Shown one piece after another: positions 1-8,429 of a stretch of 64,000 bases of DNA. Source of the stretch: Enterobacter cloacae (GTDB taxonomy: Bacteria; Pseudomonadota; Gammaproteobacteria; Enterobacterales; Enterobacteriaceae); NCBI RefSeq assembly GCF_013375935.1, contig NZ_CP056117.1, positions 372,001-436,000 on the forward strand, written 5' to 3'. Under the pieces are notes generated by a model. It was not told where the DNA came from. It did no database searches and saw only the letters and a list, made by a program, of their open reading frames with translations. Both the position numbers and the translations under genes were made by a program. The first letter of the stretch is position 1. Every line of letters begins with the position of its first letter.

Positions 1-1
1 C

Positions 2-433
2 TTCGACGTCTACAACGCCACGGATTACGTCATTCCCGCGCTGGAGCTGATCGACGCCCGCTGCCACAACGTCGACCCGGAGACACGGCGCCCGCGCAAG
101 GTGTTCGACACTATTTCCGATAACGCCGCCAACGCGGGGGTGATCCTCGGCGGCCGCCCGATTAAGCCCGACGAGCTGGATCTGCGCTGGATCTCCGCCC
201 TGCTCTACCGCAACGGCGTCATCGAAGAGACCGGCGTCGCCGCGGGGGTGCTCAACCACCCGGCCAACGGCGTGGCGTGGCTGGCGAACAAGCTTGCGCC
301 GTACGACGTGCAGCTTGAGCCGGGGCAGATCATCCTCGGCGGCTCCTTTACCCGCCCGGTGCCCGCCAGCAGAGGCGACACCTTCCACGTGGACTACGGC
401 AATATGGGCTCCATCAGCTGCCGCTTTGTGTAA
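2..433 (+). CDS. hpaH: 2-oxo-hept-4-ene-1,7-dioate hydratase, C-terminal part
   Basis: This is the C-terminal ~143 residues of HpaH (family length about 267); the start lies before the window. The enzyme adds water to the dienoate/oxo-heptenedioate intermediate of the 4-hydroxyphenylacetate (homoprotocatechuate) meta-cleavage pathway in the cytoplasm. The open frame begins at base 2 with [20 protein letters not shown] and contains [15 protein letters not shown] and [20 protein letters not shown], typical of the fumarylacetoacetate-hydrolase-like hydratase family. hpaI follows after 10 bases, and the order hpaH-hpaI-hpaX-hpaA-hpaB-hpaC matches the known enteric hpa operon. The residues seen look intact. 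Confidence 0.93.
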   Translation, partial: FDVYNATDYVIPALELIDARCHNVDPETRRPRKVFDTISDNAANAGVILGGRPIKPDELDLRWISALLYRNGVIEETGVAAGVLNHPANGVAWLANKLAPYDVQLEPGQIILGGSFTRPVPASRGDTFHVDYGNMGSISCRFV

Positions 434-443
434 GGAGACATTC

Positions 444-1238
444 ATGCAAAACGCATTCAAAGCGGCGCTGCAGGCAGGCCGCCCGCAAATCGGCTTATGG
501 CTGGGGCTGACCAGCAGCTACAGCGCCGAGCTGCTGGCCGGGGCAGGCTTCGACTGGCTGCTGATCGACGGCGAGCACGCGCCGAACAGCGTGCAGACCG
601 TGTTAACCCAGCTGCAGGCCATCGCCCCTTATCCAAGCCAGCCGGTGGTGCGCCCGTCGTGGAACGATCCGGTGCAGATCAAACAGCTGCTGGACGTGGG
701 GGCGCAAACCCTGCTGGTGCCGATGGTACAAAAGGCCGAGGAGGCCCGTCTGGCGGTCCGTTCCACGCGCTATCCGCCCGCGGGCATTCGCGGCGTCGGC
801 AGCGCCCTGGCGCGGGCCTCGCGCTGGAACCGCATCCCGGACTACCTGCACCAGGCCAACGACGCCATGTGCGTGCTGGTGCAAATCGAAACCCGCGAGG
901 CGCTGAAAAACCTGCCGCAGATCCTGGACGTGGACGGCGTCGACGGGGTGTTTATCGGCCCGGCGGATCTAAGCGCCGACATGGGCTATGCCGGTAATCC
1001 GCAGCACCCGGAGGTGCAGGCGGCCATTGAGCAGGCCATCGCGCAGATCCTGAGCGCGGGAAAAGCGCCCGGGATCCTGATGGCCAACGAGCAGCTGGCC
1101 AAACGCTATCTCGAACTCGGCGCGCTGTTCGTTGCGGTCGGCGTGGATACCACCCTGCTCGCCCGCGGCGCGGAAGCGCTGGCAGCCCGCTTTACCGACG
1201 TCACCACAGCTGTTGATAACAATAAATCCGTCTACTAA
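444..1238 (+). CDS. hpaI: 4-hydroxy-2-oxoheptane-1,7-dioate aldolase
   Basis: HpaI (HpcH/HpaI class II aldolase family, 264 residues, normal length) cleaves 4-hydroxy-2-oxoheptane-1,7-dioate to pyruvate and succinic semialdehyde, the last step of the hpa pathway. Family motifs are present: [11 protein letters not shown] near residue 40, the arginine-rich stretch [12 protein letters not shown], the metal-ligand region [11 protein letters not shown] and [14 protein letters not shown]. The start ATG at 444 is chosen because AAGGAG lies at 432-437, overlapping the hpaH stop, which implies coupled translation. A longer upstream reading in this frame would only overlap hpaH. The released succinic semialdehyde could feed the aldehyde dehydrogenase at 12.1-13.5 kb, but that link is inference. 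Confidence 0.95.
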   Translation: MQNAFKAALQAGRPQIGLWLGLTSSYSAELLAGAGFDWLLIDGEHAPNSVQTVLTQLQAIAPYPSQPVVRPSWNDPVQIKQLLDVGAQTLLVPMVQKAEEARLAVRSTRYPPAGIRGVGSALARASRWNRIPDYLHQANDAMCVLVQIETREALKNLPQILDVDGVDGVFIGPADLSADMGYAGNPQHPEVQAAIEQAIAQILSAGKAPGILMANEQLAKRYLELGALFVAVGVDTTLLARGAEALAARFTDVTTAVDNNKSVY

Positions 1239-1259
1239 ACGTACGATGTGGAGCGCAAC

Positions 1260-2603
1260 ATGACGACCTCAACCCTGCAAAACAAAGCTGTTGAACATCG
1301 CGTTATAAATAAGCTGTTCCGTCGTTTAATCGTGTTTCTCTTTATCCTGTTTGTTTTTTCGTTTCTCGACCGCATCAACATCGGCTTTGCCGGGCTGACG
1401 ATGGGCAAAGATCTGGGCCTTACGTCGACCATGTTTGGCCTGGCCGCGACGCTCTTTTACGTCACCTACGTGCTGTGCGGGATCCCGAGCAACATCATGC
1501 TGGCGAAGATCGGCGCGCGCCGCTGGATCGCCGGGATCATGGTGGTGTGGGGCATCGCCTCCACCTGCACCATGTTCGCCACCAGCCCGGAAACGCTTTA
1601 CGTGCTGCGCATGCTGGTGGGCATTGCTGAAGCGGGCTTCCTGCCGGGGATCCTGGTCTACCTCACCTGGTGGTTCCCCGCGTACCACCGCGCCCGCGCC
1701 AACGCGCTGTTTATGATCGCCATGCCGGTAACCATGATGCTCGGCTCGATCCTCTCCGGGTACATCCTGGCGATGGACGGGCTGTGGAACCTGAAGGGCT
1801 GGCAGTGGCTGTTTCTGCTGGAAGGACTGCCGTCGGTGGTGCTCGGCGTGGTGACCTGGTTCTACCTCAACGACACGCCGGATGAGGCTACCTGGCTGGA
1901 TGATGACGAAAAGCAGGCGCTGAAAACGATGATCGCCCGCGAGCAGGAAATGGCGATTGCGCACGCCGTCACGCCGCGCTCGACGCTTCGCGAGGTACTG
2001 ACGCCCGCCGTGCTGCTCTATACCCTGGCCTACTTCTGTCTGACCAACACGTTAAGCGCCATCAACATCTGGACGCCGCAGATCCTGCAAAGCTTCAACA
2101 CCGGCAGCAGCAATATCACCATCGGCCTGCTGGCGGCGATCCCGCAGTTTTGCACCATCCTCGGGATGATCTGGTGGAGCCGCCGCTCCGACAGGCTGAA
2201 AGAGCGAAAAAAGCACACCATCCTGCCGTACCTGTTTGCGGCGGCAGGCTGGATGCTGGCCTCGGCGACCGATCACAGCATGATCCAGCTCCTTGGCATC
2301 ATCATGGCCTCAACCGGATCGTTTACCGCCATGGCGATATTCTGGACCACGCCGGATCGGGTTATCAGCCTGCAGTCACGCGCGGTAGCCCTGGCGGTGA
2401 TCAACGCCATCGGTAACGTGGGTTCCGCCGTCAGCCCGTTGCTGATTGGGATCCTGCGCGACGCGACCGGCAGCTTCAGTTCAGGGCTGTGGTTCGTGGC
2501 CGGGCTGCTGCTGGTGGGCGCGCTGGTGCTGACGCGCATCCCGATGACGCAGCGGGATCAACAGAGGAACGATCATGTGCCAGAGCCCCATCGCCAACAT
2601 TGA
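1260..2603 (+). CDS. hpaX: 4-hydroxyphenylacetate permease, MFS
   Basis: This is a 447-residue major facilitator of the anion:cation symporter family, matching HpaX, the inner-membrane carrier for 4-hydroxyphenylacetate. About twelve hydrophobic segments are visible, with the family signature FLDRINIGFAGLTMGKDLG after helix 1 and a long hydrophilic central loop (DTPDEATWLDDDEKQALK). I prefer ATG 1260 over the in-frame GTG at 1248 because GGAG at 1250-1253 is correctly spaced for 1260. Its 3' end overlaps hpaA by 29 bases, so the two are probably translated together. Membership of the hpa operon supports the substrate. Confidence 0.92.
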   Translation: MTTSTLQNKAVEHRVINKLFRRLIVFLFILFVFSFLDRINIGFAGLTMGKDLGLTSTMFGLAATLFYVTYVLCGIPSNIMLAKIGARRWIAGIMVVWGIASTCTMFATSPETLYVLRMLVGIAEAGFLPGILVYLTWWFPAYHRARANALFMIAMPVTMMLGSILSGYILAMDGLWNLKGWQWLFLLEGLPSVVLGVVTWFYLNDTPDEATWLDDDEKQALKTMIAREQEMAIAHAVTPRSTLREVLTPAVLLYTLAYFCLTNTLSAINIWTPQILQSFNTGSSNITIGLLAAIPQFCTILGMIWWSRRSDRLKERKKHTILPYLFAAAGWMLASATDHSMIQLLGIIMASTGSFTAMAIFWTTPDRVISLQSRAVALAVINAIGNVGSAVSPLLIGILRDATGSFSSGLWFVAGLLLVGALVLTRIPMTQRDQQRNDHVPEPHRQH

Positions 2604-3588
2604 TATCAGCAAGGAGTACGACGAAAGTCTGGGCACCGACGATGTGCACTATCAGTCGTTCGCCCGCATGGCGGCCTTTTTTGGCCGCGACATGCAGGCG
2701 CATCGTCACGACCAGTACTTCCAGATGCACTTCCTCGATACCGGGCAGATTGAGCTCCAGCTCGACGATCACCGCTACTCGGTGCAGGCGCCGCTGTTTG
2801 TTCTGACCCCGCCGTCGGTGCCGCACGCGTTTATTACCGAATCCGACAGCGACGGCCACGTGCTGACGGTGCAGGAAGATCTGATCTGGCCGCTGCTGGA
2901 GGTGCTCTACCCCGGCACGCGGGAAGCGTTCGGCCTGCCGGGGATTTGCCTCTCGATGGCCGACAAGCCTGACGAGCTGGCGGCGCTCAGGCACTACTGG
3001 CAGCTGATCGCGCGGGAATCCACCTCCCGGCTGCCGGGGCGTGAGCACACGCTGGTCCTGCTGGCGCAGGCGGTGTTTACCCTGCTGCTGCGCAACGCGA
3101 AGCTCGACGACCACGCTTCAGGCGGAATGCGCGGCGAGCTGAAGCTGTTCCAGCGCTTTAACCAGCTCATTGATACCCACTATCACCTGCACTGGACGGT
3201 GCCGGAATACGCCTGCGAACTGCACCTGACCGAATCCCGGCTGACGGACATCTGCCGCCGCTTCGCCAACCGCTCACCAAAACGGCTGATCTTCGACCGC
3301 CAGCTGCGGGAGGCCAGGCGCCTGCTGCTGTTTTCCGACAGCGCGGTCAGCGAAATTGCCTGGCAGCTGGGGTTTAAGGATCCGGCCTATTTCGCCCGTT
3401 TTTTCAATCGCCTGACCGGGTGCTCGCCAAGCGCGTATCGGGCGCAGAAAGTACCGGTTTCCCCTCACCACCCGAAAAGTACCCGCCGTTGTCCCAATCG
3501 TCCCTTCACGGTCCGCCCTTCTCACGCTTCAATTAAACAACAAAAACAAAACATAAATTTAACAAACATCTTCCGATACGAGGTCCCT
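2575..3588 (+). CDS. hpaA: HpaA, AraC-family activator of hpaBC (no own stop codon)
   Basis: HpaA is the AraC/XylS regulator that activates hpaBC in response to 4-hydroxyphenylacetate. An N-terminal cupin sensor domain (MQAHRHDQYFQMHFLDTGQI near residue 45) is followed by a C-terminal double helix-turn-helix (LTESRLTDICRRFANRSPKR, then SEIAWQLGFKDPAYFARFFN). From memory the family protein is about 296 residues, which would end here at VPVS, base 3462. No stop follows: the frame stays open through a basic, low-complexity, UTR-like stretch and runs in phase into hpaB at 3589, giving one frame from 2575 to 5151. The coordinates stop at the hpaB start codon. Either the terminator codon was lost or a base is wrong. 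Confidence 0.85.
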
Positions 3589-5151
3589 ATGAAGCCTGAA
3601 GAGTTCCGCGCCGATGCCAAACGTCCGTTAACGGGTGAAGAGTATTTAAAAAGCCTGCAGGACGGTCGTGAGATTTACATCTACGGCGAGCGCGTCAAAG
3701 ACGTCACTACCCATCCGGCATTCCGCAACGCGGCGGCGTCCATCGCGCAGATGTACGACGCCCTGCACAAGCCGGACATGCAGGATACGCTCTGCTGGGG
3801 CACCGACACCGGCAGCGGCGGCTATACCCATAAGTTCTTCCGCGTGGCGAAAAGCGCCGACGACCTGCGCCAGCAGCGCGACGCCATCGCCGAGTGGTCG
3901 CGCCTGAGCTACGGCTGGATGGGCCGCACGCCGGACTATAAAGCCGCGTTCGGCTGCGCGCTCGGCGCTAACCCGGCCTTCTACGGCCAGTTCGAGCAGA
4001 ACGCCCGGAGCTGGTACACCCGCATTCAGGAAACCGGCCTGTACTTTAACCACGCTATCGTTAACCCGCCGATCGACCGCCACAAGCCGGCGGACGAGGT
4101 GAAAGACGTTTACATCAAGCTGGAGAAAGAGACCGACGCCGGGATTATCGTCAGCGGCGCAAAAGTGGTGGCCACCAACTCGGCGCTGACCCACTACAAC
4201 ATGATCGGCTTCGGCTCCGCGCAGGTGATGGGCGAAAACCCGGACTTCGCGCTGATGTTCGTCGCGCCAATGGACGCCGAGGGCGTGAAGCTGATCTCCC
4301 GCGCCTCTTACGAAATGGTGGCAGGCGCCACCGGCTCCCCGTACGACTACCCGCTCTCCAGCCGCTTCGACGAGAACGACGCGATCCTGGTGATGGATAA
4401 CGTGCTGATCCCATGGGAAAACGTGCTGATCTACCGTGATTTCGACCGCTGCCGCCGCTGGACGATGGAAGGGGGCTTCGCCCGCATGTACCCGCTTCAG
4501 GCCTGCGTGCGTCTGGCGGTGAAGCTCGACTTTATCACCGCCCTGCTGAAGAAATCGCTGGAGTGCACCGGCACCCTTGAGTTCCGTGGCGTGCAGGCGG
4601 ATCTGGGCGAAGTGGTCGCCTGGCGCAACATGTTCTGGGCGCTGAGCGACTCCATGTGCTCCGAAGCCACGCCGTGGGTCAACGGCGCGTACTTGCCCGA
4701 TCACGCGGCGCTGCAGACCTACCGCGTGATGGCGCCAATGGCCTACGCGAAGATCAAGAACATCATCGAGCGCAACGTCACCTCCGGGCTGATCTACCTG
4801 CCGTCCAGCGCGCGGGATCTGAACAACCCGCAGATCGACCAGTACCTGGCGAAATACGTGCGCGGCTCCAACGGCATGGATCACGTCGAGCGCATCAAGA
4901 TTTTGAAGCTGATGTGGGATGCCATCGGCAGCGAGTTTGGCGGCCGTCACGAGCTGTACGAAATCAACTACTCCGGGAGCCAGGACGAAATTCGCCTTCA
5001 GTGCCTGCGCCAGGCGCAGAGCTCGGGCAACATGGACAAGATGATGGCGATGGTCGACCGCTGCATGTCCGAGTACGACCAGCACGGCTGGACCGTACCG
5101 CACCTGCACAACAACACCGATATCAACATGCTGGATAAGCTGCTGAAATAA
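3589..5151 (+). CDS. hpaB: 4-hydroxyphenylacetate 3-monooxygenase, oxygenase component
   Basis: HpaB (520 residues, family length) is the large component of the two-component flavin monooxygenase that hydroxylates 4-hydroxyphenylacetate to homoprotocatechuate using FADH2 supplied by HpaC. It starts MKPEEFRADAKRPLTGEEYL and carries family-typical stretches such as LSYGWMGRTPDYKAAFGCAL, the substrate/flavin loop VAGATGSPYDYPLSSRFDEN and YSGSQDEIRLQCLRQAQSSG near the C-terminus. ATG 3589 is preceded by CGAGG at 3579-3583, a usable ribosome site. It can therefore be translated separately although its frame is continuous with hpaA. hpaC follows 17 bases later. Confidence 0.96.
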   Translation: MKPEEFRADAKRPLTGEEYLKSLQDGREIYIYGERVKDVTTHPAFRNAAASIAQMYDALHKPDMQDTLCWGTDTGSGGYTHKFFRVAKSADDLRQQRDAIAEWSRLSYGWMGRTPDYKAAFGCALGANPAFYGQFEQNARSWYTRIQETGLYFNHAIVNPPIDRHKPADEVKDVYIKLEKETDAGIIVSGAKVVATNSALTHYNMIGFGSAQVMGENPDFALMFVAPMDAEGVKLISRASYEMVAGATGSPYDYPLSSRFDENDAILVMDNVLIPWENVLIYRDFDRCRRWTMEGGFARMYPLQACVRLAVKLDFITALLKKSLECTGTLEFRGVQADLGEVVAWRNMFWALSDSMCSEATPWVNGAYLPDHAALQTYRVMAPMAYAKIKNIIERNVTSGLIYLPSSARDLNNPQIDQYLAKYVRGSNGMDHVERIKILKLMWDAIGSEFGGRHELYEINYSGSQDEIRLQCLRQAQSSGNMDKMMAMVDRCMSEYDQHGWTVPHLHNNTDINMLDKLLK

Positions 5152-5168
5152 CGCAGCGGGAGGTTTCA

Positions 5169-5678
5169 ATGCAATCAGAAGAACGCCTGCGTTTTCGCGA
5201 CGCGATGGCCAGCCTGTCGGCGGCGGTCAACGTCATCACCACCGAGGGCGAGGCCGGTCGCTGCGGCATTACCGCCACCGCCGTCTGTTCCGTTACGGAC
5301 ACGCCGCCGTCGCTGATGGTGTGCATCAACGCCAGCAGCGCCATGAACCCGGTCTTTCAGGGCAACGGCAAGCTGTGCGTTAACGTGCTGAACCACGAGC
5401 AGGAGATCATGGCCCGCCACTTTGCCGGGATGACGGGCATGGCAATGGAGGAGCGCTTTGCCCTCTCCTGCTGGCAGAAAGGCCCGCTGGCGCAGCCGGT
5501 ACTGAAAGGGGCGCTGGCAAGCCTGGAAGGGGAGATAGCCCAGGTGCAAACTATCGGCACCCATCTGGTTTACCTCGTTGAAATTAAGAACATCATCCTC
5601 AGCGGCGAGGGACACGGCCTGATCTACTTCAGGCGCCGTTTCCATCCGGTGATGCTGGAGATGGAAGCCGCGGTGTAA
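5169..5678 (+). CDS. hpaC: 4-hydroxyphenylacetate 3-monooxygenase, reductase component
   Basis: HpaC (169 residues) is the NADH:flavin oxidoreductase that supplies reduced FAD to HpaB. It is a flavin-reductase-like split-barrel protein with GRCGITATAVCSVTDTPPSL near residues 30-50, CVNVLNHEQ, and a C-terminal HGLIYFRRRFHP. GGGAGG at 5158-5163 fixes the start at 5169. It is the last gene of the operon and is followed by a GC-rich hairpin at 5782-5808. Nothing unusual is seen. Confidence 0.95.
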   Translation: MQSEERLRFRDAMASLSAAVNVITTEGEAGRCGITATAVCSVTDTPPSLMVCINASSAMNPVFQGNGKLCVNVLNHEQEIMARHFAGMTGMAMEERFALSCWQKGPLAQPVLKGALASLEGEIAQVQTIGTHLVYLVEIKNIILSGEGHGLIYFRRRFHPVMLEMEAAV

Positions 5679-5751
5679 TGCCGTTGCGCAAAAAACGCTG
5701 AGGTTCCGCGCGAGTGTGGGCGGCCACGCCCGGCAGTGCTGGATTATTCTT

Positions 5752-5767
5752 AGTGATCTCAATCACA
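5752..5767. promoter_or_regulatory. CRP-like site upstream of btsT
   Basis: AGTGATCTCAATCACA fits the CRP consensus TGTGA-N6-TCACA at 9 of 10 core positions. It lies about 200 bases upstream of btsT. E. coli btsT is known to be under cAMP-CRP control, so function is likely though inferred here. Confidence 0.6.
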
Positions 5768-5781
5768 TATTTCCCTCCACT

Positions 5782-5813
5782 GAGGGCGAGTCCTGACCAC
5801 TCGCCCTCGCTTT
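5782..5813 (+). terminator. Hairpin after hpaC, likely terminator
   Basis: GAGGGCGAGT (5782-5791) pairs perfectly with ACTCGCCCTC (5799-5808) around a 7-base loop, followed by GCTTTT. It is the only strong hairpin between hpaC and btsT. The T tract is short, and its right arm overlaps the first BtsR-type repeat. Confidence 0.5.
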
Positions 5814-5842
5814 TGACCGCTCACGCATCGCTTTCAACCACT
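5796..5842. promoter_or_regulatory. Three ACC(A/G)CT direct repeats, probable BtsR operator
   Basis: ACCACT (5796-5801), ACCGCT (5816-5821) and ACCACT (5837-5842) are spaced 20 and 21 bases apart, with similar flanks (CTCGC, CTCAC, CTCAC) and CGCTTT between copies. The LytTR-type regulator BtsR (YehT) of E. coli is known to bind ACC(G/A)CT direct repeats in front of btsT. Repeats two helical turns apart suit that binding mode. Confidence 0.6.
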
Positions 5843-5961
5843 CACCCATTTACCGTCCTTTACGCGCGCGAGGATCTGGCACGATCGCTCCAGCATTAAT
5901 CAATACCTCCTCACAACGAACCCTGACCCTTTTTTCTTTACATAAAAAACCAGGTCTTACT

Positions 5962-8115
5962 ATGGATACTAAAAAACTACTGAAGCACGTGCCCTGGGCC
6001 TTACTCGGGATCCTCGGCGCTTTCTGTCTGGCGGTTGTCGCATTACGCCGGGGCGAGCACGTAAGCGCCCTGTGGATCGTGGTCGCGTCGGTTTCCGTCT
6101 ACCTTGTGGCTTATCGCTACTACAGCTTATACATCGCGCAGAAGGTCATGAAGCTCGACCCGACGCGCGCCACCCCGGCGGTCATTAACAATGACGGCCT
6201 GAACTACGTGCCAACCAATCGCTACGTGCTGTTTGGCCACCACTTTGCCGCCATTGCAGGCGCTGGTCCGCTGGTCGGCCCGGTGCTGGCCGCGCAGATG
6301 GGCTACCTGCCGGGTACGCTCTGGCTGCTGGCGGGCGTGGTGCTGGCGGGGGCGGTGCAGGACTTTATGGTGCTGTTTATCTCCTCGCGCCGTAACGGCT
6401 CGTCGCTGGGTGAGATGATCAAAGAAGAGATGGGCCGCGTGCCGGGCACTATCGCCCTGTTTGGCTGCTTCCTGATTATGATCATCATCCTGGCGGTGCT
6501 GGCGTTAATCGTGGTGAAAGCGCTGGCCGAAAGCCCGTGGGGCGTCTTTACCGTCTGCTCTACCGTACCGATTGCGCTGTTCATGGGCATCTACATGCGC
6601 TTCCTGCGCCCTGGCCGCGTGGGCGAGGTGTCGGTAATCGGTATCGTGCTGCTGGTCGCCTCTATCTACTTCGGCGGCGTGATTGCGCACGACCCGTACT
6701 GGGGCCCGGCGCTGACCTTCAAGGACACCACCATCACCTTCGCGCTGATCGGTTACGCGTTCATCTCTGCCCTTCTGCCGGTGTGGCTGATTCTGGCACC
6801 GCGCGACTATCTGGCGACCTTCCTGAAAATCGGCGTAATCGTCGGGCTGGCAATCGGTATTGTGATCATCAACCCGGAGCTGAAAATGCCGGCGGTGACC
6901 CAGTACATTGACGGCACCGGCCCGCTGTGGAAAGGCGCCCTGTTCCCGTTCCTGTTTATTACTATCGCCTGCGGTGCCGTGTCTGGCTTCCACGCGCTGA
7001 TTGCCTCCGGCACCACGCCGAAGCTGATGGCCAACGAAACCGACGCGCGCTTCATCGGTTACGGCGCGATGCTGATGGAGTCCTTCGTGGCGATCATGGC
7101 GCTGGTTGCGGCATCTATTATCGAGCCAGGCCTGTACTTCGCGATGAACACGCCGCCGGCGGGGCTGGGCATCACCATGCCAAACCTGCATGAAATGGGC
7201 GGCGAAAATACCGCAATGATTATGGCCCAGCTGAAAGAGGCCAGCGTACACGCGGCGGCGACCGTCAGCTCCTGGGGCTTTGTGATCTCGCCTGAGCAGA
7301 TCATGCAGACCGCGAAAGACATCGGCGAACCGTCCGTGCTGAACCGCGCAGGTGGTGCACCGACGCTGGCGGTGGGTATCGCTCACGTGTTCCATAAAGT
7401 GCTACCGTGGGCGGACATGGGCTTCTGGTACCACTTCGGTATTCTGTTCGAAGCGCTGTTCATCCTCACCGCGCTGGATGCCGGTACCCGCGCGGGCCGC
7501 TTCATGCTGCAGGACCTGCTGGGTAACTTCGTGCCGTTCCTGAAGAAAACCGACTCTCTGGTGGCGGGCGTTCTCGGTACGGCGGGCTGTGTCGGCCTGT
7601 GGGGCTACCTGCTGTATCAGGGCGTTGTTGACCCGCTTGGCGGCGTTAAGAGCCTGTGGCCGCTGTTCGGCATCTCTAACCAGATGCTGGCGGCAGTGGC
7701 GCTGGTGCTTGGTACCGTTGTGCTGGTGAAGATGAAGCGCACCAAATACATCTGGGTCACCGTGGTGCCTGCGCTGTGGTTGCTGCTCTGCACCACCTGG
7801 GCGCTGGGTCTGAAGCTGTTCAGCAGCAACCCGCAGCTGGAAGGCTTCTTCTACATGGCTAACCAGTACAAGGAGAAGATCGCCGCAGGCGGCGCGGATC
7901 TGACCGCGCAGCAGGTTGCCAACATGAACCATATCGTGGTGAACAACTACACCAACGCGGGCCTGAGCATTCTGTTCCTGGTAGTGGTGTACAGCATCAT
8001 CTTCTACGGCATCAAAACCTGGATGAAGGTGCGTAACGCTGATGGTCGTACGGATAAAGAGACCCCGTACGTGCCGGTGCCGGAAGGCGGCGTGAAGACC
8101 TCTTCCCACCATTAA
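5962..8115 (+). CDS. btsT: Pyruvate:H+ symporter BtsT (CstA family)
   Basis: This 717-residue polytopic membrane protein is near-identical in pattern to E. coli BtsT (YjiY), the high-affinity pyruvate/H+ symporter of the CstA carbon-starvation family. It starts MDTKKLLKHVPWALLGILGA and contains family stretches VPTNRYVLFGHHFAAIAGAG, GAVQDFMVLFISSRRNGSSL and FGISNQMLAAVALVLGT; about 16-18 hydrophobic segments are visible. It ends in the conserved hydrophilic tail KETPYVPVPEGGVK. The upstream region carries a CRP-like site and three BtsR-type repeats. The next genes are yjiX and yjiA, as in E. coli, and a hpa cluster beside btsT matches hpa-carrying E. coli strains. Confidence 0.96.
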   Translation: MDTKKLLKHVPWALLGILGAFCLAVVALRRGEHVSALWIVVASVSVYLVAYRYYSLYIAQKVMKLDPTRATPAVINNDGLNYVPTNRYVLFGHHFAAIAGAGPLVGPVLAAQMGYLPGTLWLLAGVVLAGAVQDFMVLFISSRRNGSSLGEMIKEEMGRVPGTIALFGCFLIMIIILAVLALIVVKALAESPWGVFTVCSTVPIALFMGIYMRFLRPGRVGEVSVIGIVLLVASIYFGGVIAHDPYWGPALTFKDTTITFALIGYAFISALLPVWLILAPRDYLATFLKIGVIVGLAIGIVIINPELKMPAVTQYIDGTGPLWKGALFPFLFITIACGAVSGFHALIASGTTPKLMANETDARFIGYGAMLMESFVAIMALVAASIIEPGLYFAMNTPPAGLGITMPNLHEMGGENTAMIMAQLKEASVHAAATVSSWGFVISPEQIMQTAKDIGEPSVLNRAGGAPTLAVGIAHVFHKVLPWADMGFWYHFGILFEALFILTALDAGTRAGRFMLQDLLGNFVPFLKKTDSLVAGVLGTAGCVGLWGYLLYQGVVDPLGGVKSLWPLFGISNQMLAAVALVLGTVVLVKMKRTKYIWVTVVPALWLLLCTTWALGLKLFSSNPQLEGFFYMANQYKEKIAAGGADLTAQQVANMNHIVVNNYTNAGLSILFLVVVYSIIFYGIKTWMKVRNADGRTDKETPYVPVPEGGVKTSSHH

Positions 8116-8128
8116 TCCGCAATCCTCC

Positions 8129-8160
8129 CCCTCTCCCTTTGGGAGAGGGCTGGGGTGAGG
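8129..8160. repeat. GGGAGAGGG inverted-repeat element, copy 1
   Basis: CCCTCTCCC-TTT-GGGAGAGGG (8129-8149) is followed by CTGGGGTGAGG. The same element occurs at 9416-9448 and, inverted, at 24400-24432. It is a dispersed intergenic repeat of enteric genomes and may act as a transcript-end hairpin. Confidence 0.7.
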
Positions 8161-8168
8161 AGAACACA

Positions 8169-8200
8169 AGCCCAGCGGACTCACATCGCCGGGCTTTTTC
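8169..8200 (+). terminator. Terminator-like hairpin between btsT and yjiX
   Basis: AGCCC-A-GCG (8169-8177) pairs with CGC-C-GGGCT (8187-8195) and is followed by a T run. It would end btsT transcripts or reduce read-through into yjiX, which starts 16 bases further on. Confidence 0.65.
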
Positions 8201-8215
8201 TTATCAGGACCCGTT

Positions 8216-8419
8216 ATGTTTGGTAACTTAGGCGAAGCAAAAAAATATCTCGGTCAGGCGGCGAAAATGCTGATTGGCATTCCGGACTATGACAACTACG
8301 TTGAGCATATGAAGACCAACCATCCGGATAAGCCGTACATGACCTACACCGAATTCTTCCGCGAGCGTCAGGAAGCGCGCTACGGCGGAAGTGGAGAAGG
8401 CGGCGTCCGCTGCTGCTAA
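8216..8419 (+). CDS. yjiX: YjiX, YbdD/YjiX family small protein
   Basis: This is a 67-residue cytosolic protein of the YbdD/YjiX (DUF466) family, always encoded beside CstA-type transporters (ybdD with cstA, yjiX with btsT). It starts [20 protein letters not shown] and has the conserved [10 protein letters not shown] and [17 protein letters not shown] segments with a C-terminal CC. AGGA at 8206-8209 serves as ribosome site. Related proteins are reported to be needed for pyruvate uptake by CstA-type carriers; extending that to this gene is inference. yjiA begins 10 bases later. Confidence 0.93.
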   Translation: MFGNLGEAKKYLGQAAKMLIGIPDYDNYVEHMKTNHPDKPYMTYTEFFRERQEARYGGSGEGGVRCC

Positions 8420-8429
8420 AGGAGAGACC

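Noticed and set aside
3646-5169. A 507-codon open frame antisense to hpaB
   Set aside because: GC-rich codon use of hpaB makes long antisense frames by chance; its product is low-complexity (His/Arg/Val-rich) and has no ribosome site, while hpaB is certain.
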